Below, piece by piece: positions 17,654 through 26,270 of a stretch of 64,000 nucleotides of DNA. Location: the NCBI RefSeq assembly GCF_031348265.1, contig NZ_CP133771.1, forward strand, positions 5,890,001-5,954,000, read 5' to 3'. Source of the DNA: Streptomyces collinus (GTDB lineage Bacteria; Actinomycetota; Actinomycetes; Streptomycetales; Streptomycetaceae). The notes under the pieces were generated by a model. The model was given only the letters and a program-made list of their open reading frames with translations. It ran no database searches and had not been told where the DNA came from. Numbering within the stretch: position 1 is the stretch's first letter; every line of letters starts with the position of its first letter. A program made the position numbers and the translations under genes.

Positions 17654-18643
17654 ATGAGTGCCGCAGACACCCACATCCCTGCCAAAGTGCCGCCGCCGCG
17701 GCAGGCACCCCCGCCACCCCCCGAGAACCGACGGCCCCGCGAGCGTCGCACGTCCGGCGGGGCCGCGGTCCCCTGGCTGCTGCTCGCGCCCTGCCTGCTG
17801 ATCCTCGCCCTGGTCATGGGCTATCCGCTGGCCCGCCTGGTCACCCTGTCCTTCCAGAAGTTCGGGCAGTCCCAGCTGTGGGGCTTCCAGCCGGCCGAGT
17901 CGGTCGGCTTCGACAACTTCGCCAAGGTGCTGGGCGACGGCGAGTTCGGGGCCGTCGTCCTGCGCACGATCGTCTTCGCGGCCGGTGCCGTCGTCTTCAC
18001 GATGGTGATCGGGATGGCCCTCGCCCTGCTGCTCCAGCGGGTCTCCGGCTGGCTGAAGATGCTCATCAACATCGTGCTGGTGGCCAGCTGGGGCATGCCG
18101 GTGATCGTGGCGACCACGGTCTTCAAGTGGCTCTTCGACTCCGACTACGGCGTCTTCAACGCGCTGCTCAGCAAGCTGCCCGGCGTCGACATGGTCGGCC
18201 ACAACTGGTTCGCCAGCGGACCCGAGGGGCTGGCCGTGATCATGCTGCTGGTGATCTGGGGAGCCGTGCCGTTCGTGGTCATCACGCTCAGCGCCGGTCT
18301 CACCCAGGTCCCGAAGGAGCTGGAGGAGGCCGCTCGCCTGGACGGCGCCGGCTCCTGGGGTGTCTTCCGTTACGTCACCCTGCCCGTCCTCAAGCCGATC
18401 ATCGTGATGCTGACGACCCTGTCGGTCATCTGGGACATGGGCGTCTTCCCCCAGGTGTTCGTCATGCGGGGCGGCCACCCCGAGCCGGAGTTCCAGGTCC
18501 TCAACACCTACTCCTACGACCGGGCCTTCGTCGTCAACGACTACGCCCAGGGCTCGGCCATCGCGCTGATCACCGTCCTGCTGCTGCTCGGCGTGGTCGC
18601 CGTCTACATGCGGCAGATGCTGAAGATCGGAGAGGTCGAATGA
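17654..18643 (+). CDS. dasB: Chitobiose ABC transporter permease DasB
   Basis: A 329-residue MalF-type permease with six predicted helices after a Pro-rich cytoplasmic N terminus (PPPRQAPPPPPENRR). The EAA loop that contacts the ATPase is visible as ELEEAARLDGAGSWGVFRYV. It has no cognate ATP-binding gene in the operon; in Streptomyces the shared ATPase MsiK, encoded elsewhere, energises Das and other sugar importers (known for the family). Ends with an ATGA overlap with dasC. Confidence 0.94.
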   Translation: MSAADTHIPAKVPPPRQAPPPPPENRRPRERRTSGGAAVPWLLLAPCLLILALVMGYPLARLVTLSFQKFGQSQLWGFQPAESVGFDNFAKVLGDGEFGAVVLRTIVFAAGAVVFTMVIGMALALLLQRVSGWLKMLINIVLVASWGMPVIVATTVFKWLFDSDYGVFNALLSKLPGVDMVGHNWFASGPEGLAVIMLLVIWGAVPFVVITLSAGLTQVPKELEEAARLDGAGSWGVFRYVTLPVLKPIIVMLTTLSVIWDMGVFPQVFVMRGGHPEPEFQVLNTYSYDRAFVVNDYAQGSAIALITVLLLLGVVAVYMRQMLKIGEVE

Positions 18644-19500
18644 GTACGCTCGCCGGAGCCGGCCGCCGGAAGACAACCGGGCGCCGCACGTCGCGGCTCG
18701 GCTGGAACCTCCTCGGCCTCCTGGTCTTCGTCACCGCCGGCTTCCCGCTCTACTGGATGCTCAACACGGCGTTCAAGCCCGCCAAGGACGCCATCGACGC
18801 GGATCCGAGCCTCCTGCCGACCGGCATCACCCTCGACAACTTCACCCGGGCGCTGGACATCGCCGACTTCTGGGGCCCGGTCGGCCGCAGCATGGTGGTG
18901 TCGCTGGCGGTGGTCGTCATCGGCATGGTGGTCGGGCTGCTGGCCGCGCTCGCCATCTCCCGGTTCGCCTTCCGCGGCCGCAAGATCGTGATCGTGGGCA
19001 TCCTCGCGGTCCAGATGGTCCCGCTGGTCGCCATGATCATTCCGGTGTTCCTGCTGCTCAACGACCTCGGCCAGTACGACCGGCTCACCGGCCTCATCAT
19101 CACGTACCTGACGTTCATCCTCCCGTTCACCGTGTGGACGCTGCGGGGCTTCATCGTCAACATCCCGAAGGAACTGGAGGAGGCGGCCATGGTCGACGGC
19201 TGCTCCCGCACCGGCGCCTTCCTCCGGGTCGTCTTCCCCCTGCTGGCCCCCGGCATGGTCGCCACCTCGGTCTACGCCTTCATCCAGGCCTGGAACGAGT
19301 ACCTCTACGCCCTGATGCTGCTCAGCCAGAAGAACCAGACCGCGACCGTCTGGCTCGGCAATTTCACCACCAAGCACGGCACCGAATATGCCCCGATGAT
19401 GGCCGGAGCCACGATGATGGCCGTGCCGATCGTCGCCCTCTTCCTCCTCGTCCAGCGCAAGATGGCCGCGGGCCTGACCGCGGGCGCCGTGAAGGGATGA
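18640..19500 (+). CDS. dasC: Chitobiose ABC transporter permease DasC
   Basis: A 286-residue MalG-type permease with six helices and the EAA loop ELEEAAMVDGCSRTGAFLRV. Start at 18640 by ATGA overlap with dasB. Together with DasA, DasB and a trans-encoded ATPase it imports chitobiose released from chitin. It is followed 9 bp later by the hexosaminidase gene, so import and first cleavage are co-expressed. Confidence 0.94.
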   Translation: MSTLAGAGRRKTTGRRTSRLGWNLLGLLVFVTAGFPLYWMLNTAFKPAKDAIDADPSLLPTGITLDNFTRALDIADFWGPVGRSMVVSLAVVVIGMVVGLLAALAISRFAFRGRKIVIVGILAVQMVPLVAMIIPVFLLLNDLGQYDRLTGLIITYLTFILPFTVWTLRGFIVNIPKELEEAAMVDGCSRTGAFLRVVFPLLAPGMVATSVYAFIQAWNEYLYALMLLSQKNQTATVWLGNFTTKHGTEYAPMMAGATMMAVPIVALFLLVQRKMAAGLTAGAVKG

Positions 19501-19509
19501 CCTCACCCG

Positions 19510-21048
19510 ATGACGACACTCGCCAGCGGCACCGACACACTCACCCGCGACGCCCTGACGGTCCTCCAGCCCGGCTTCACCGGCACCACCGCCCCCGACT
19601 GGCTGCTGCGCCGCCTCGGTGAGGGACTCGCCTCCGTCGGGCTCTTCGGCCGCAACATCGCCTCCTCCGGCCAACTCGCCGCCCTCACCGCACAGCTGCG
19701 GGCCGAGCGCGACGACGTCCTCGTCGCCATCGACGAGGAGGGCGGCGACGTGACCCGCCTGGAGGTGCGCAACGGCTCCTCCTTCCCGGGCAACCACGCC
19801 CTCGGCGCGATCGACGACGTGGAGCTGACCCAGCAGGTCGCCCACGAACTGGGCCGGCGCCTTGCCGCGTGCGGCGTCAACCTCAACTGGGCCCCGTCCG
19901 CCGACGTCAACTCCGACCCGCGCAACCCGGTCATCGGCGTCCGCTCCTTCGGCGCCGACACCGGCCTGGCCGCCCGGCACACGGCTGCCTATGTGACCGG
20001 CCTGCAATCCGCCGGGGTCGCCGCCTGCACCAAGCACTTCCCGGGCCACGGCGACACGGCCGTCGACTCCCACCACGCCCTGCCGCGCATCGACGTCTCC
20101 GCCGGCGTGCTGGCCGAACGCGAACTGGCCCCCTTCCGCGCCGCCATCGCCGCCGGCACCCGGGCCGTCATGAGCGCCCACATCCTCGTCCCCGCCCTGG
20201 ACCCAGACCGTCCCGCCACCCTCTCGCACCGCATCCTCACCGGCCTGCTGCGCGACGAACTGGGCTACGCCGGCCTCATCGTCACCGACGGCATGGAGAT
20301 GCACGCCATCGCCGGCACCTACGGCATCGAACGCGGCAGCGTCCTCGCCATCGCCGCGGGCGCCGACGCGATCTGCGTGGGCGGCGGCCTCGCTGACGAC
20401 GCGACCGTGCTGCGCCTGCGGGACGCCCTGGTCTCGGCCGTGCGCGCGGGCGAACTCCCGGAGGGGCGCCTCGCCGAGGCCGCCGACCGGGTACGGGCCC
20501 TCGCCCGCTGGGCGGGCACGGCAGGGCGCCCGGCCGAGGACACCCACGGCACCGAGATCGGCCTGCATGCCGCCCGCCGCGCCCTCACCGTGACGGCCGC
20601 GCCCGGCCTCGGCGATCCCGCGACGTTCAAGCCCCTCACCGAACCGCCCTACGTCGCCGCCCTCACCCCCGTCGCCAACATCGCGGTCGGCGACGAGACG
20701 CCATGGGGCATCGCCGCCGAGCTCATCCACCTCCTGCCCGGCACTGTGACCGGCAGCTTCTCCGCCGGGGACGGCCCGGAGAGCGAGGCCGGGGAGAACG
20801 CCGGCCGCGCGGCCCTCCAGGCCGCCGGACCGCGCCGCATCGTGGCCGTCGTCCGCGACGAACACCGCCACCCCTGGATGGCCTCCGCCCTCGACGCCCT
20901 GCTGGCCGCCCGCCCCGACACCGTCGTCGTCGAGATGGGTGTCCCGCAGGCCGCCCCGCGCGGCGCCCTGCACATCGCCACCCACGGCGCGGCCCGCGTC
21001 TGCGGCCGGGCGGCGGCCGAGGTGATCGCCGGAGCCATGGGCCGCTGA
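19510..21048 (+). CDS. dasD: GH3 beta-N-acetylhexosaminidase (DasD-type)
   Basis: A 512-residue glycoside hydrolase family 3 protein of the NagZ type. The signature KHFPGHGDTAVDSHH holds the Asp/His dyad used by NagZ enzymes as acid/base, and IVTDGMEMHAI holds the catalytic aspartate nucleophile. A C-terminal domain of about 170 residues follows the barrel. No signal peptide is present, so it should act inside the cell on imported chitobiose to give GlcNAc. It is the last gene of the dasABC unit. Confidence 0.9.
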   Translation: MTTLASGTDTLTRDALTVLQPGFTGTTAPDWLLRRLGEGLASVGLFGRNIASSGQLAALTAQLRAERDDVLVAIDEEGGDVTRLEVRNGSSFPGNHALGAIDDVELTQQVAHELGRRLAACGVNLNWAPSADVNSDPRNPVIGVRSFGADTGLAARHTAAYVTGLQSAGVAACTKHFPGHGDTAVDSHHALPRIDVSAGVLAERELAPFRAAIAAGTRAVMSAHILVPALDPDRPATLSHRILTGLLRDELGYAGLIVTDGMEMHAIAGTYGIERGSVLAIAAGADAICVGGGLADDATVLRLRDALVSAVRAGELPEGRLAEAADRVRALARWAGTAGRPAEDTHGTEIGLHAARRALTVTAAPGLGDPATFKPLTEPPYVAALTPVANIAVGDETPWGIAAELIHLLPGTVTGSFSAGDGPESEAGENAGRAALQAAGPRRIVAVVRDEHRHPWMASALDALLAARPDTVVVEMGVPQAAPRGALHIATHGAARVCGRAAAEVIAGAMGR

Positions 21049-21114
21049 ACCCGCTGAGTACCTCTTCGATGAGCTGGGTTGTAAGCCTGCGACCACATGT
21101 AGTACTCCTTATAC

Positions 21115-21363
21115 ATGAGCGAGCAGGTGCACAACAGGCTGGCCGTGGTGCGCGCCGAACACAAGGTGTCGCGCCAGAGCCTGGCCGAGGCAGTGGGGGC
21201 CCACTACCAGACCATCGGCTACATCGAGCGGGGGCAGTACAACCCGAGCCTCGACCTGGCGCTGAAGATCGCGAAGTTCTTCGGTCTGCCGGTCGAGGCC
21301 CTGTTCTCCCTCGAACCGTTCCGGCCGCTCACGGACGAGGTCTACGGGAGGAAACAGCCATGA
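21115..21363 (+). CDS. Small XRE-family HTH regulator
   Basis: An 82-residue protein made almost wholly of one XRE/Cro helix-turn-helix (VSRQSLAEAVGAHYQTIGYI, then IERGQYNPSLDLALKIAKFF), ending PVEALFSLEPF. It belongs to the YozG-like small regulators paired with a membrane protein. The start codon follows an AT-rich stretch (CTTATACATG) with no clear Shine-Dalgarno, so the mRNA may be leaderless or nearly so. It overlaps the next gene by ATGA. Confidence 0.88.
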   Translation: MSEQVHNRLAVVRAEHKVSRQSLAEAVGAHYQTIGYIERGQYNPSLDLALKIAKFFGLPVEALFSLEPFRPLTDEVYGRKQP

Positions 21364-21905
21364 CGACGACACGCCTGACCCGCTACGACCGGAGCATGCT
21401 GCGGCTGATGAACGACCGCCGCGCAGCGGCCTGGCACGCCACGGCAGCACGCCGCCGCGTGGCCGTTGCCGCCCATGTCACCCTCACCCTGGCCATCGGC
21501 GGTCTGATGACCCACATGTTCCTCGCCGAGGGCGAACCGCTGTGGGCCGTGGCCGTGATGGCGGTGCTGCTGTTGCCCTGGATGGTCGCGACCGGCGTGA
21601 TCAACAGCGCCACCCGGGGCCTGCTGGAACTGCGCGAACACGTCCTGGACGAGCGCCAGTCGGCAGAACGCAGCCGCGTCCTGGCCCGGGCCCACCGCGT
21701 GACGACGCTGCTCCTCGCGGCCACGGCGGTCACCCTGCTGATCACGGGCGGTGTCGCCGGAGACGCCCCGAAGGCCTACGCGGCGCCCCTGCTCATCGCC
21801 GTCCTCGTCGTCCACTGGGTGATGCCCCTGTGGGTGGCCGGCTGGCGCGCCCAGGACGAGCCGGCCGACGACGACGTACTGGAGCCCGGGGCGCTGGGCC
21901 GCTAG
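21360..21905 (+). CDS. Membrane protein paired with XRE regulator
   Basis: A 181-residue protein with four predicted transmembrane helices (around 40-60, 64-85, 115-135 and 142-163) and a central charged helix (LELREHVLDERQSAERSRV). Translationally coupled to the XRE regulator by ATGA behind GGGAGGAAA. Function unknown; such pairs often form autoregulated modules in which the membrane protein influences the regulator (inference only). Confidence 0.82.
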   Translation: MTTTRLTRYDRSMLRLMNDRRAAAWHATAARRRVAVAAHVTLTLAIGGLMTHMFLAEGEPLWAVAVMAVLLLPWMVATGVINSATRGLLELREHVLDERQSAERSRVLARAHRVTTLLLAATAVTLLITGGVAGDAPKAYAAPLLIAVLVVHWVMPLWVAGWRAQDEPADDDVLEPGALGR

Positions 21906-21969
21906 CCCCCTGTCACTCGGGTCGGGCGACCGGGGGAGCGTCGGTGCTGTCCCGGGCCCGCCGGAGGTC

Positions 21970-22755
21970 TCAGATGCCCTGCCACTCCGGCTTGTTGGCG
22001 TAGGTGTGCCGGAAGTAGTCCGCCAGCTTCAGCTTCGACGCGGCGGCCTCGTCCACGACGACGGTCGCATGCGGGTGGAGCTGGAGCGCGGACGCGGGGC
22101 ACACCGCGGCGATCGGCCCTTCCACCGTCGCCGCGACCGCGTCAGCCTTGCCCTCACCGGTGGCGAGCAGCACCAGGTGCCGGGCCTCCAGGATGGTGCC
22201 GATGCCCTGCGTGATCACGTGGTGCGGCACCTGGCCGATGTCACCGCCGAAGAAGCGCGCGTTGTCGATCCGGGTCTGCTCCGTCAGCGTCTTGATCCGC
22301 GTCCGTGAAGCCAGCGACGAGCACGGCTCGTTGAACCCTATGTGCCCGTCGGTCCCGATCCCGAGCAGCTGAAGGTCCACACCCCCGGCGTCCGACAGCG
22401 CCTTGTCATACGCCTCGCACGCCCCCTGTACGTCCTCCGCCGTGCCGTCCGGGCCCGTGAACTGGTCCATCCCGATCCCGAGCGGCTCAAGTACCTCGCG
22501 CCGCAGCACCGAGCGGTACGACTCCGGATGATCGGCGGGCAGCCCCACGTACTCGTCGAGCTGCGCGATCCGCGCCTGCCCGACGTCCACGGCACCGGAG
22601 CGGACCTTCGCCGCCAGTGCCTCGTACACGGGCAGCGGCGTCGAGCCGGTGGCCACGCCGAGCAGGGCGCCGGGCTTGCGGCCAAGCAGCTTGGCCATGG
22701 CCTCGGCGATGAGCTCGCCGCCGGCCTCGGCGTCCGGAACGATGACAACTTCCAC
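21970..22755 (-). CDS. nagB: Glucosamine-6-phosphate deaminase
   Basis: A 261-residue enzyme converting GlcN-6-P to fructose-6-P and ammonia. Motifs: ATGSTPLPVYEAL (phosphate loop), LDEYVGLP with the catalytic aspartate, and GIGTDGHIGFNEP with the catalytic histidine region. Length matches the NagB family. It is monocistronic, transcribed towards the XRE pair, and a DasR site lies 57 bp upstream. As GlcN-6-P is also the DasR inducer, its removal by NagB resets the regulon. Confidence 0.96.
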   Translation of the reverse strand: MEVVIVPDAEAGGELIAEAMAKLLGRKPGALLGVATGSTPLPVYEALAAKVRSGAVDVGQARIAQLDEYVGLPADHPESYRSVLRREVLEPLGIGMDQFTGPDGTAEDVQGACEAYDKALSDAGGVDLQLLGIGTDGHIGFNEPCSSLASRTRIKTLTEQTRIDNARFFGGDIGQVPHHVITQGIGTILEARHLVLLATGEGKADAVAATVEGPIAAVCPASALQLHPHATVVVDEAAASKLKLADYFRHTYANKPEWQGI

Positions 22756-22811
22756 GCTGGCCTGCCGATCTGAGAGGAGTGCTCAACTGGGACCGGACCC
22801 GGAGGGGGTCG

Positions 22812-22827
22812 TGTGGTTTAGACCAAT
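22812..22827. promoter_or_regulatory. DasR operator (dre) of nagB
   Basis: TGTGGTTTAGACCAAT contains TGGTTTAGACCA, a near-palindrome matching the dre core TGGTCTAGACCA at 11 of 12 bases. Position upstream of nagB fits known DasR control of this gene. Confidence 0.8.
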
Positions 22828-22912
22828 CTAACAGAGCGGTCCCATCCCTCCCAGGGTGAGCACCGCCGCTCCCGCACGGGCAGCGCCGGCGTGCCGACCA
22901 GGTCGCCAGGGG

Positions 22913-23044
22913 GTGAACTTTGCCTGTCCGTGGATGGTGTGGGTGGTGGGTCTGGGGGTGAGTCTGCGGCTCCGTGGATGGTGTGGGTGGTGGACCAAGG
23001 GGTGACTTTGCGGCGGTTGATGGTGTGGGCGGTGGGTCAGGGGC
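22913..23044. repeat. Three-copy ~44-bp degenerate tandem repeat
   Basis: Three imperfect copies start at 22913, 22958 and 23002. Each begins GTGA, carries a GTGGATGGTGTGGGTGGTGG-type core and ends in GGG. The repeat lies between the divergent nagB and SIS-domain genes, inside the 409-bp gap. The second copy includes a dre-like half-site (GGTGGACCAA). No gene is visible here. Confidence 0.8.
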
Positions 23045-23164
23045 CCCTGCCGCTCCGCGCAAGGTGCGGGATATGGGTTCGAGGCCCCCTGGTGGGCGTT
23101 GCCCGGCCCGGGGGAGTGGAATGGGGTCTGCAGCAGCACGGCCCGCTCCTGGAAGGACCCGCCC

Positions 23165-24235
23165 ATGACCGCCCCCACACCGGACCCCCTCAGCGAGCTC
23201 CCGGGCCGGACCATGGCCCGTGAGATGGCAGAGCAGCCCGCCGTCCTGCGCCGGATCCTGTCCGAAGGCGCCCCCGCCATCCAGGACGTCGCCCGGCGGA
23301 TCGCGGCCCGCGCGCCCCGCTTCGTGCTGCTGACCGCCCGCGGCACCTCCGACAACGCCGCCCTGTACGCCAAGTACCTCCTGGAGATCCGGCTCGGCCT
23401 GCCTTGCGGACTCACCTCGATGTCCACCACCACGGCCTACGGCGCACGGCCCGACCTCACCGACGTCCTCGTCGTCACCGTCAGCCAGTCCGGCGGCTCC
23501 CCGGACCTGGTCGCCTCCACCCGGGCCGCCCGCGAGGCCGGTGCGGTCACGCTGGCCGTCACCAACAACCCGGACTCACCGCTCGCCGGCGTCTCCGAGT
23601 ACCACATCGACATCATGGCCGGGCCGGAGAAGGCTCTCCCCGCGACCAAGACCTACACCGCCTCCCTTCTCGCTCTCTACCTCTTCGTCGAGGGCCTGCG
23701 CGGCGGCGACGGCGCGCCCGCGCAGGTGCTCCCGGATCTCGCCGAGCAGTTGCTCGCCCGGCAGGACGAGGTGCGCACTCTCGCCGCCCGCTACCGCTTC
23801 GCCGAGCGCATGGTGATCACGTCCCGCGGCTACGGCTACCCCACGGCCAAGGAGGCGGCCCTCAAGCTGATGGAGACCAGCTACATCCCCGCTCTCTCCT
23901 ACTCCGGCGCGGACCTGCTGCACGGACCGCTCGCCATGGTCGACAACGTCTCCCCGGTCATCGCGGTGGTCACCGACGGCAAGGGCGGCGAAGCGCTCCA
24001 GCCCGTCCTGGACCGGTTGCGCGGCCGCGGTGCCGACCTCGTCGTCATCGGCCCCAGGCATCAGGTGGAGCGGGCGTCGGCCGGCTTCGTCCTGCCCACG
24101 GACGGCGTGGCCGAGGAGGTCCAGCCCCTGCTGGAGATCATCCCGCTCCAGCTCCTGGCCTACGAAGTCACCATCGCCCGGGGGCAGGACCCGGACGCGC
24201 CCCGGGCGCTGGCGAAGGTGACGGAGACTCGCTGA
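23165..24235 (+). CDS. SIS-domain protein, NagB-II/AgaS-like deaminase candidate
   Basis: A 356-residue protein with two SIS sugar-phosphate isomerase domains: LLTARGTSDNAALYAKYLLE and VSQSGGSPDLVASTRAAREA in the first, TSRGYGYPTAKEAALKLMET in the second. It resembles the isomerase half of glucosamine-6-phosphate synthase but lacks the glutaminase half, the arrangement of NagB-II deaminases. ATG 23165 sits behind GGAAGGA; a longer frame runs upstream. Divergent from nagB, so two unrelated GlcN-6-P-type enzymes share this region. Exact activity is inferred. Confidence 0.85.
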   Translation: MTAPTPDPLSELPGRTMAREMAEQPAVLRRILSEGAPAIQDVARRIAARAPRFVLLTARGTSDNAALYAKYLLEIRLGLPCGLTSMSTTTAYGARPDLTDVLVVTVSQSGGSPDLVASTRAAREAGAVTLAVTNNPDSPLAGVSEYHIDIMAGPEKALPATKTYTASLLALYLFVEGLRGGDGAPAQVLPDLAEQLLARQDEVRTLAARYRFAERMVITSRGYGYPTAKEAALKLMETSYIPALSYSGADLLHGPLAMVDNVSPVIAVVTDGKGGEALQPVLDRLRGRGADLVVIGPRHQVERASAGFVLPTDGVAEEVQPLLEIIPLQLLAYEVTIARGQDPDAPRALAKVTETR

Positions 24236-24379
24236 GGGAGGGAGCCTCGGGCATCACCCTGGGCGTCACCGCGGGCGGGGTGGACCGGCATCAGGGGCAC
24301 TGTGGCCCGGGCATCACGGTCGCTGCGGCATTGGGCTGTCCCCCTGAGGGCGCCGGCCTGCACAGTCACTGCTGCCTGG

Positions 24380-25132
24380 CTATGTGAGCGAACCTCCCGT
24401 CACATCCACCCAGCTGCCCGTCACCCACCGCCCCCCGTCCGACACCAGGAACGCCACCACGTCGGCGACCTCGGCGGGTTCGCCCACGCCGCCCAGCGCC
24501 GATATCGCGGCGGCCTTCGCCCAGCCGTCGGGGCTGCCGTGCAGCAGGGCTGCCGTGTTGTCGGTGTCGATGATCCCCGGGGCCACCGAGTTCACCGTGA
24601 TGCCCCGGCTCCCCAGCACCTTGGACAGGTCGCGTGAGAAGACGTCCAGCGCGCCCTTCGTCATCGCGTACGCCATGTTGTCCGGCATCACCGCCGTCCG
24701 GGCCAGCCCCGACGAGATGTTGACGACCCGGCCACCGTCCCGCAGACGGGTCATGCCGTGCTTGAGGATGAAGAACGGCGCCTTCACATTCACCGCGAAG
24801 GCCTTGTCGTACTCACGCTCCTCCAGCTCCCGGATCGGCCGCGTGTTGCCGATCGCCGCGTTGTTCACGAGGATGTCCAGACCGTCCGCATGCCGGTCGA
24901 ACTCCTCCCACAGCGCCTGGGCGTCCCCCGGTACCCCCAGCTCCACGCCCATCGCGAACGCCGAGCCCCCGGCCCTCTCGATCGCTGCGACCGTCTCCTT
25001 CGCCGCCGTCTCGTTCCTGCCGTAGTGCACCGCCACCCGGGCGCCGTCGCGCCCCAGCCGTTCGGCGATTCCCCGCCCGATGCCCCTGCTCGCCCCCGTG
25101 ACGAGTGCCGTCCTGCCCGTGAGCACGCCCAT
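24380..25132 (-). CDS. Short-chain dehydrogenase/reductase
   Basis: A 250-residue classical SDR. The Rossmann nucleotide loop is TGASRGIGRGIAERLG; the structural NNAAIGN and the catalytic serine region NISSG are present, and the active-site YAMTK gives the YxxxK pair. HYGRNETA after beta-2 suggests preference for NADP(H). Substrate unknown. Divergent from a TetR regulator that probably represses it through two shared palindromes. Confidence 0.88.
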   Translation of the reverse strand: MGVLTGRTALVTGASRGIGRGIAERLGRDGARVAVHYGRNETAAKETVAAIERAGGSAFAMGVELGVPGDAQALWEEFDRHADGLDILVNNAAIGNTRPIRELEEREYDKAFAVNVKAPFFILKHGMTRLRDGGRVVNISSGLARTAVMPDNMAYAMTKGALDVFSRDLSKVLGSRGITVNSVAPGIIDTDNTAALLHGSPDGWAKAAAISALGGVGEPAEVADVVAFLVSDGGRWVTGSWVDVTGGSLT

Positions 25133-25148
25133 GGCGACGCCCCCTCCT

Positions 25149-25175
25149 CATTTTCTAGTGGTCGCTACAGAAATG
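25149..25175. promoter_or_regulatory. 27-bp palindromic operator 1 (SDR side)
   Basis: Outer arms CATTT and AAATG, inner arms CTAGTG and CGCTA, making an imperfect 27-bp inverted repeat. It sits 17 bp upstream of the SDR start and has the same length and arms as operator 2. Confidence 0.75.
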
Positions 25176-25195
25176 ACCGTACAGCAGCCCCGGGT

Positions 25196-25222
25196 CATTT
25201 CTCTAGTGCCCGCTATAAAATG
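25196..25222. promoter_or_regulatory. 27-bp palindromic operator 2 (TetR side)
   Basis: A second 27-bp inverted repeat with arms CATTTCTCTAG and CTATAAAATG, centred 47 bp from operator 1. It overlaps a possible ATG at 25220 and ends 7 bp before the TetR start at 25229, fitting autorepression. Confidence 0.75.
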
Positions 25223-25228
25223 CACCCC

Positions 25229-25918
25229 ATGGTGAACGACGACGGAACCGCGAAGGCCCGGACAGGGCCTGACGCCGCGAGTGCGGAAGCCGCCGGAGGC
25301 GGCAGGGCCAGGACCAAGTCCCGCGGCCGCCCCCGCTCCTTCGATCGCGAGACCGCGCTGGAGAAGGCCCTCCTCGCCTTCTGGGAGCACGGCTACGAGG
25401 CCACGTCCGTCTCCGACCTCACCCGCGTCATGGACATCGGGGCCCCCAGCCTGTACGCGGCCTTCGGTGACAAGCGGTCCCTCTTCGAAGAGGTCGTCCG
25501 CATGTACGGCACGAGATACGGATCCTTCACCGAGCGCGCCCTCGCCGAGGAGCCCACCGCGCGGGCCGCCGTCGAGCGGGCCCTGCGCGAGGCCGCCACC
25601 GCGTACACGGAACCCGGCCACCCGCACGGCTGCCTCGTCGTCCACGCCGCCACGAACTGCTCGACCCCCGAGGTGGAGGAGTCGCTGCGCGGCCGCCGCA
25701 ACGCCAACATCGCCGCGTTCGAGAGCCGCATCAGGGCCGATGTCGCCGCCGGTGTGCTGCCGCCGGCCACCGACGCCGCCGCCCTGGCCCGGCACACCGG
25801 AGCGATGATCCAGGGCATGTCACAACAGGCACGCGACGGGGCGAGCCGGGAGGAACTGGAGGCGGTCGCGGAAATTGCCCTGTCCATCTGGCCCCGCACA
25901 GGAACACACACGGGTTAG
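25229..25918 (+). CDS. TetR-family transcriptional regulator
   Basis: A 229-residue TetR/AcrR regulator with a basic, disordered first 30 residues (RARTKSRGRPRSFDRE), a standard TetR helix-turn-helix (VSDLTRVMDIGAPSLYAAFG followed by DKRSLFEEV), and a ligand domain of the TetR_C_16/YxaF-like type (CLVVHAATNCS). An ATG at 25220 in the same frame is an alternative start. It likely controls itself and the divergent SDR. Confidence 0.88.
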   Translation: MVNDDGTAKARTGPDAASAEAAGGGRARTKSRGRPRSFDRETALEKALLAFWEHGYEATSVSDLTRVMDIGAPSLYAAFGDKRSLFEEVVRMYGTRYGSFTERALAEEPTARAAVERALREAATAYTEPGHPHGCLVVHAATNCSTPEVEESLRGRRNANIAAFESRIRADVAAGVLPPATDAAALARHTGAMIQGMSQQARDGASREELEAVAEIALSIWPRTGTHTG

Positions 25919-26000
25919 GCTGCCTGCTGGACGACAGTGCGTCCGACGCCGTCGCAGAAATGACAACAACGAACAGCCTCCAACGCATGGACACCCGTAA

Positions 26001-26014
26001 GTGGTCTAGTCCAC
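26001..26014. promoter_or_regulatory. Near-consensus DasR operator upstream of histidine kinase
   Basis: GTGGTCTAGTCCAC is an inverted repeat matching the dre core with one centre base changed. It lies 83 bp past the TetR stop and about 257 bp upstream of the kinase gene, in a 352-bp gap with no other recognisable feature. Confidence 0.65.
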
Positions 26015-26270
26015 AATGCGTAACGAGAGCGCGTGTGCAACGCGCACCAGCCTCCGTCTTCCCCGCACAGGAAGGCGGACCGAGGAACCGAGGCTCTCTG
26101 CCCTGACTGCCCCGGCTCCTCATCCTCGGCCGACCGGGACCGCACACCCCACGGCCGATGCTGCTCCGGGCTGCGGTGCCGGGAGGGTTGAGGGTCCCTC
26201 TCAGGCGCCGCGGCCCGCGGGTGTTTCAGGGCCGTACGAACCCCCGGGTACGCTCGCACACGTGCCCTCC

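Noticed and set aside
18604..21096. 830-codon minus-strand open frame over dasC and the GH3 gene
   Set aside because: Shadow frame produced by high-GC third positions of the real genes.
24236..24379. Terminator between the SIS and SDR genes
   Set aside because: The convergent gap is GC-rich with short direct repeats (GGGCATCAC, GGGCGTCAC), but I found no stem long enough to call.
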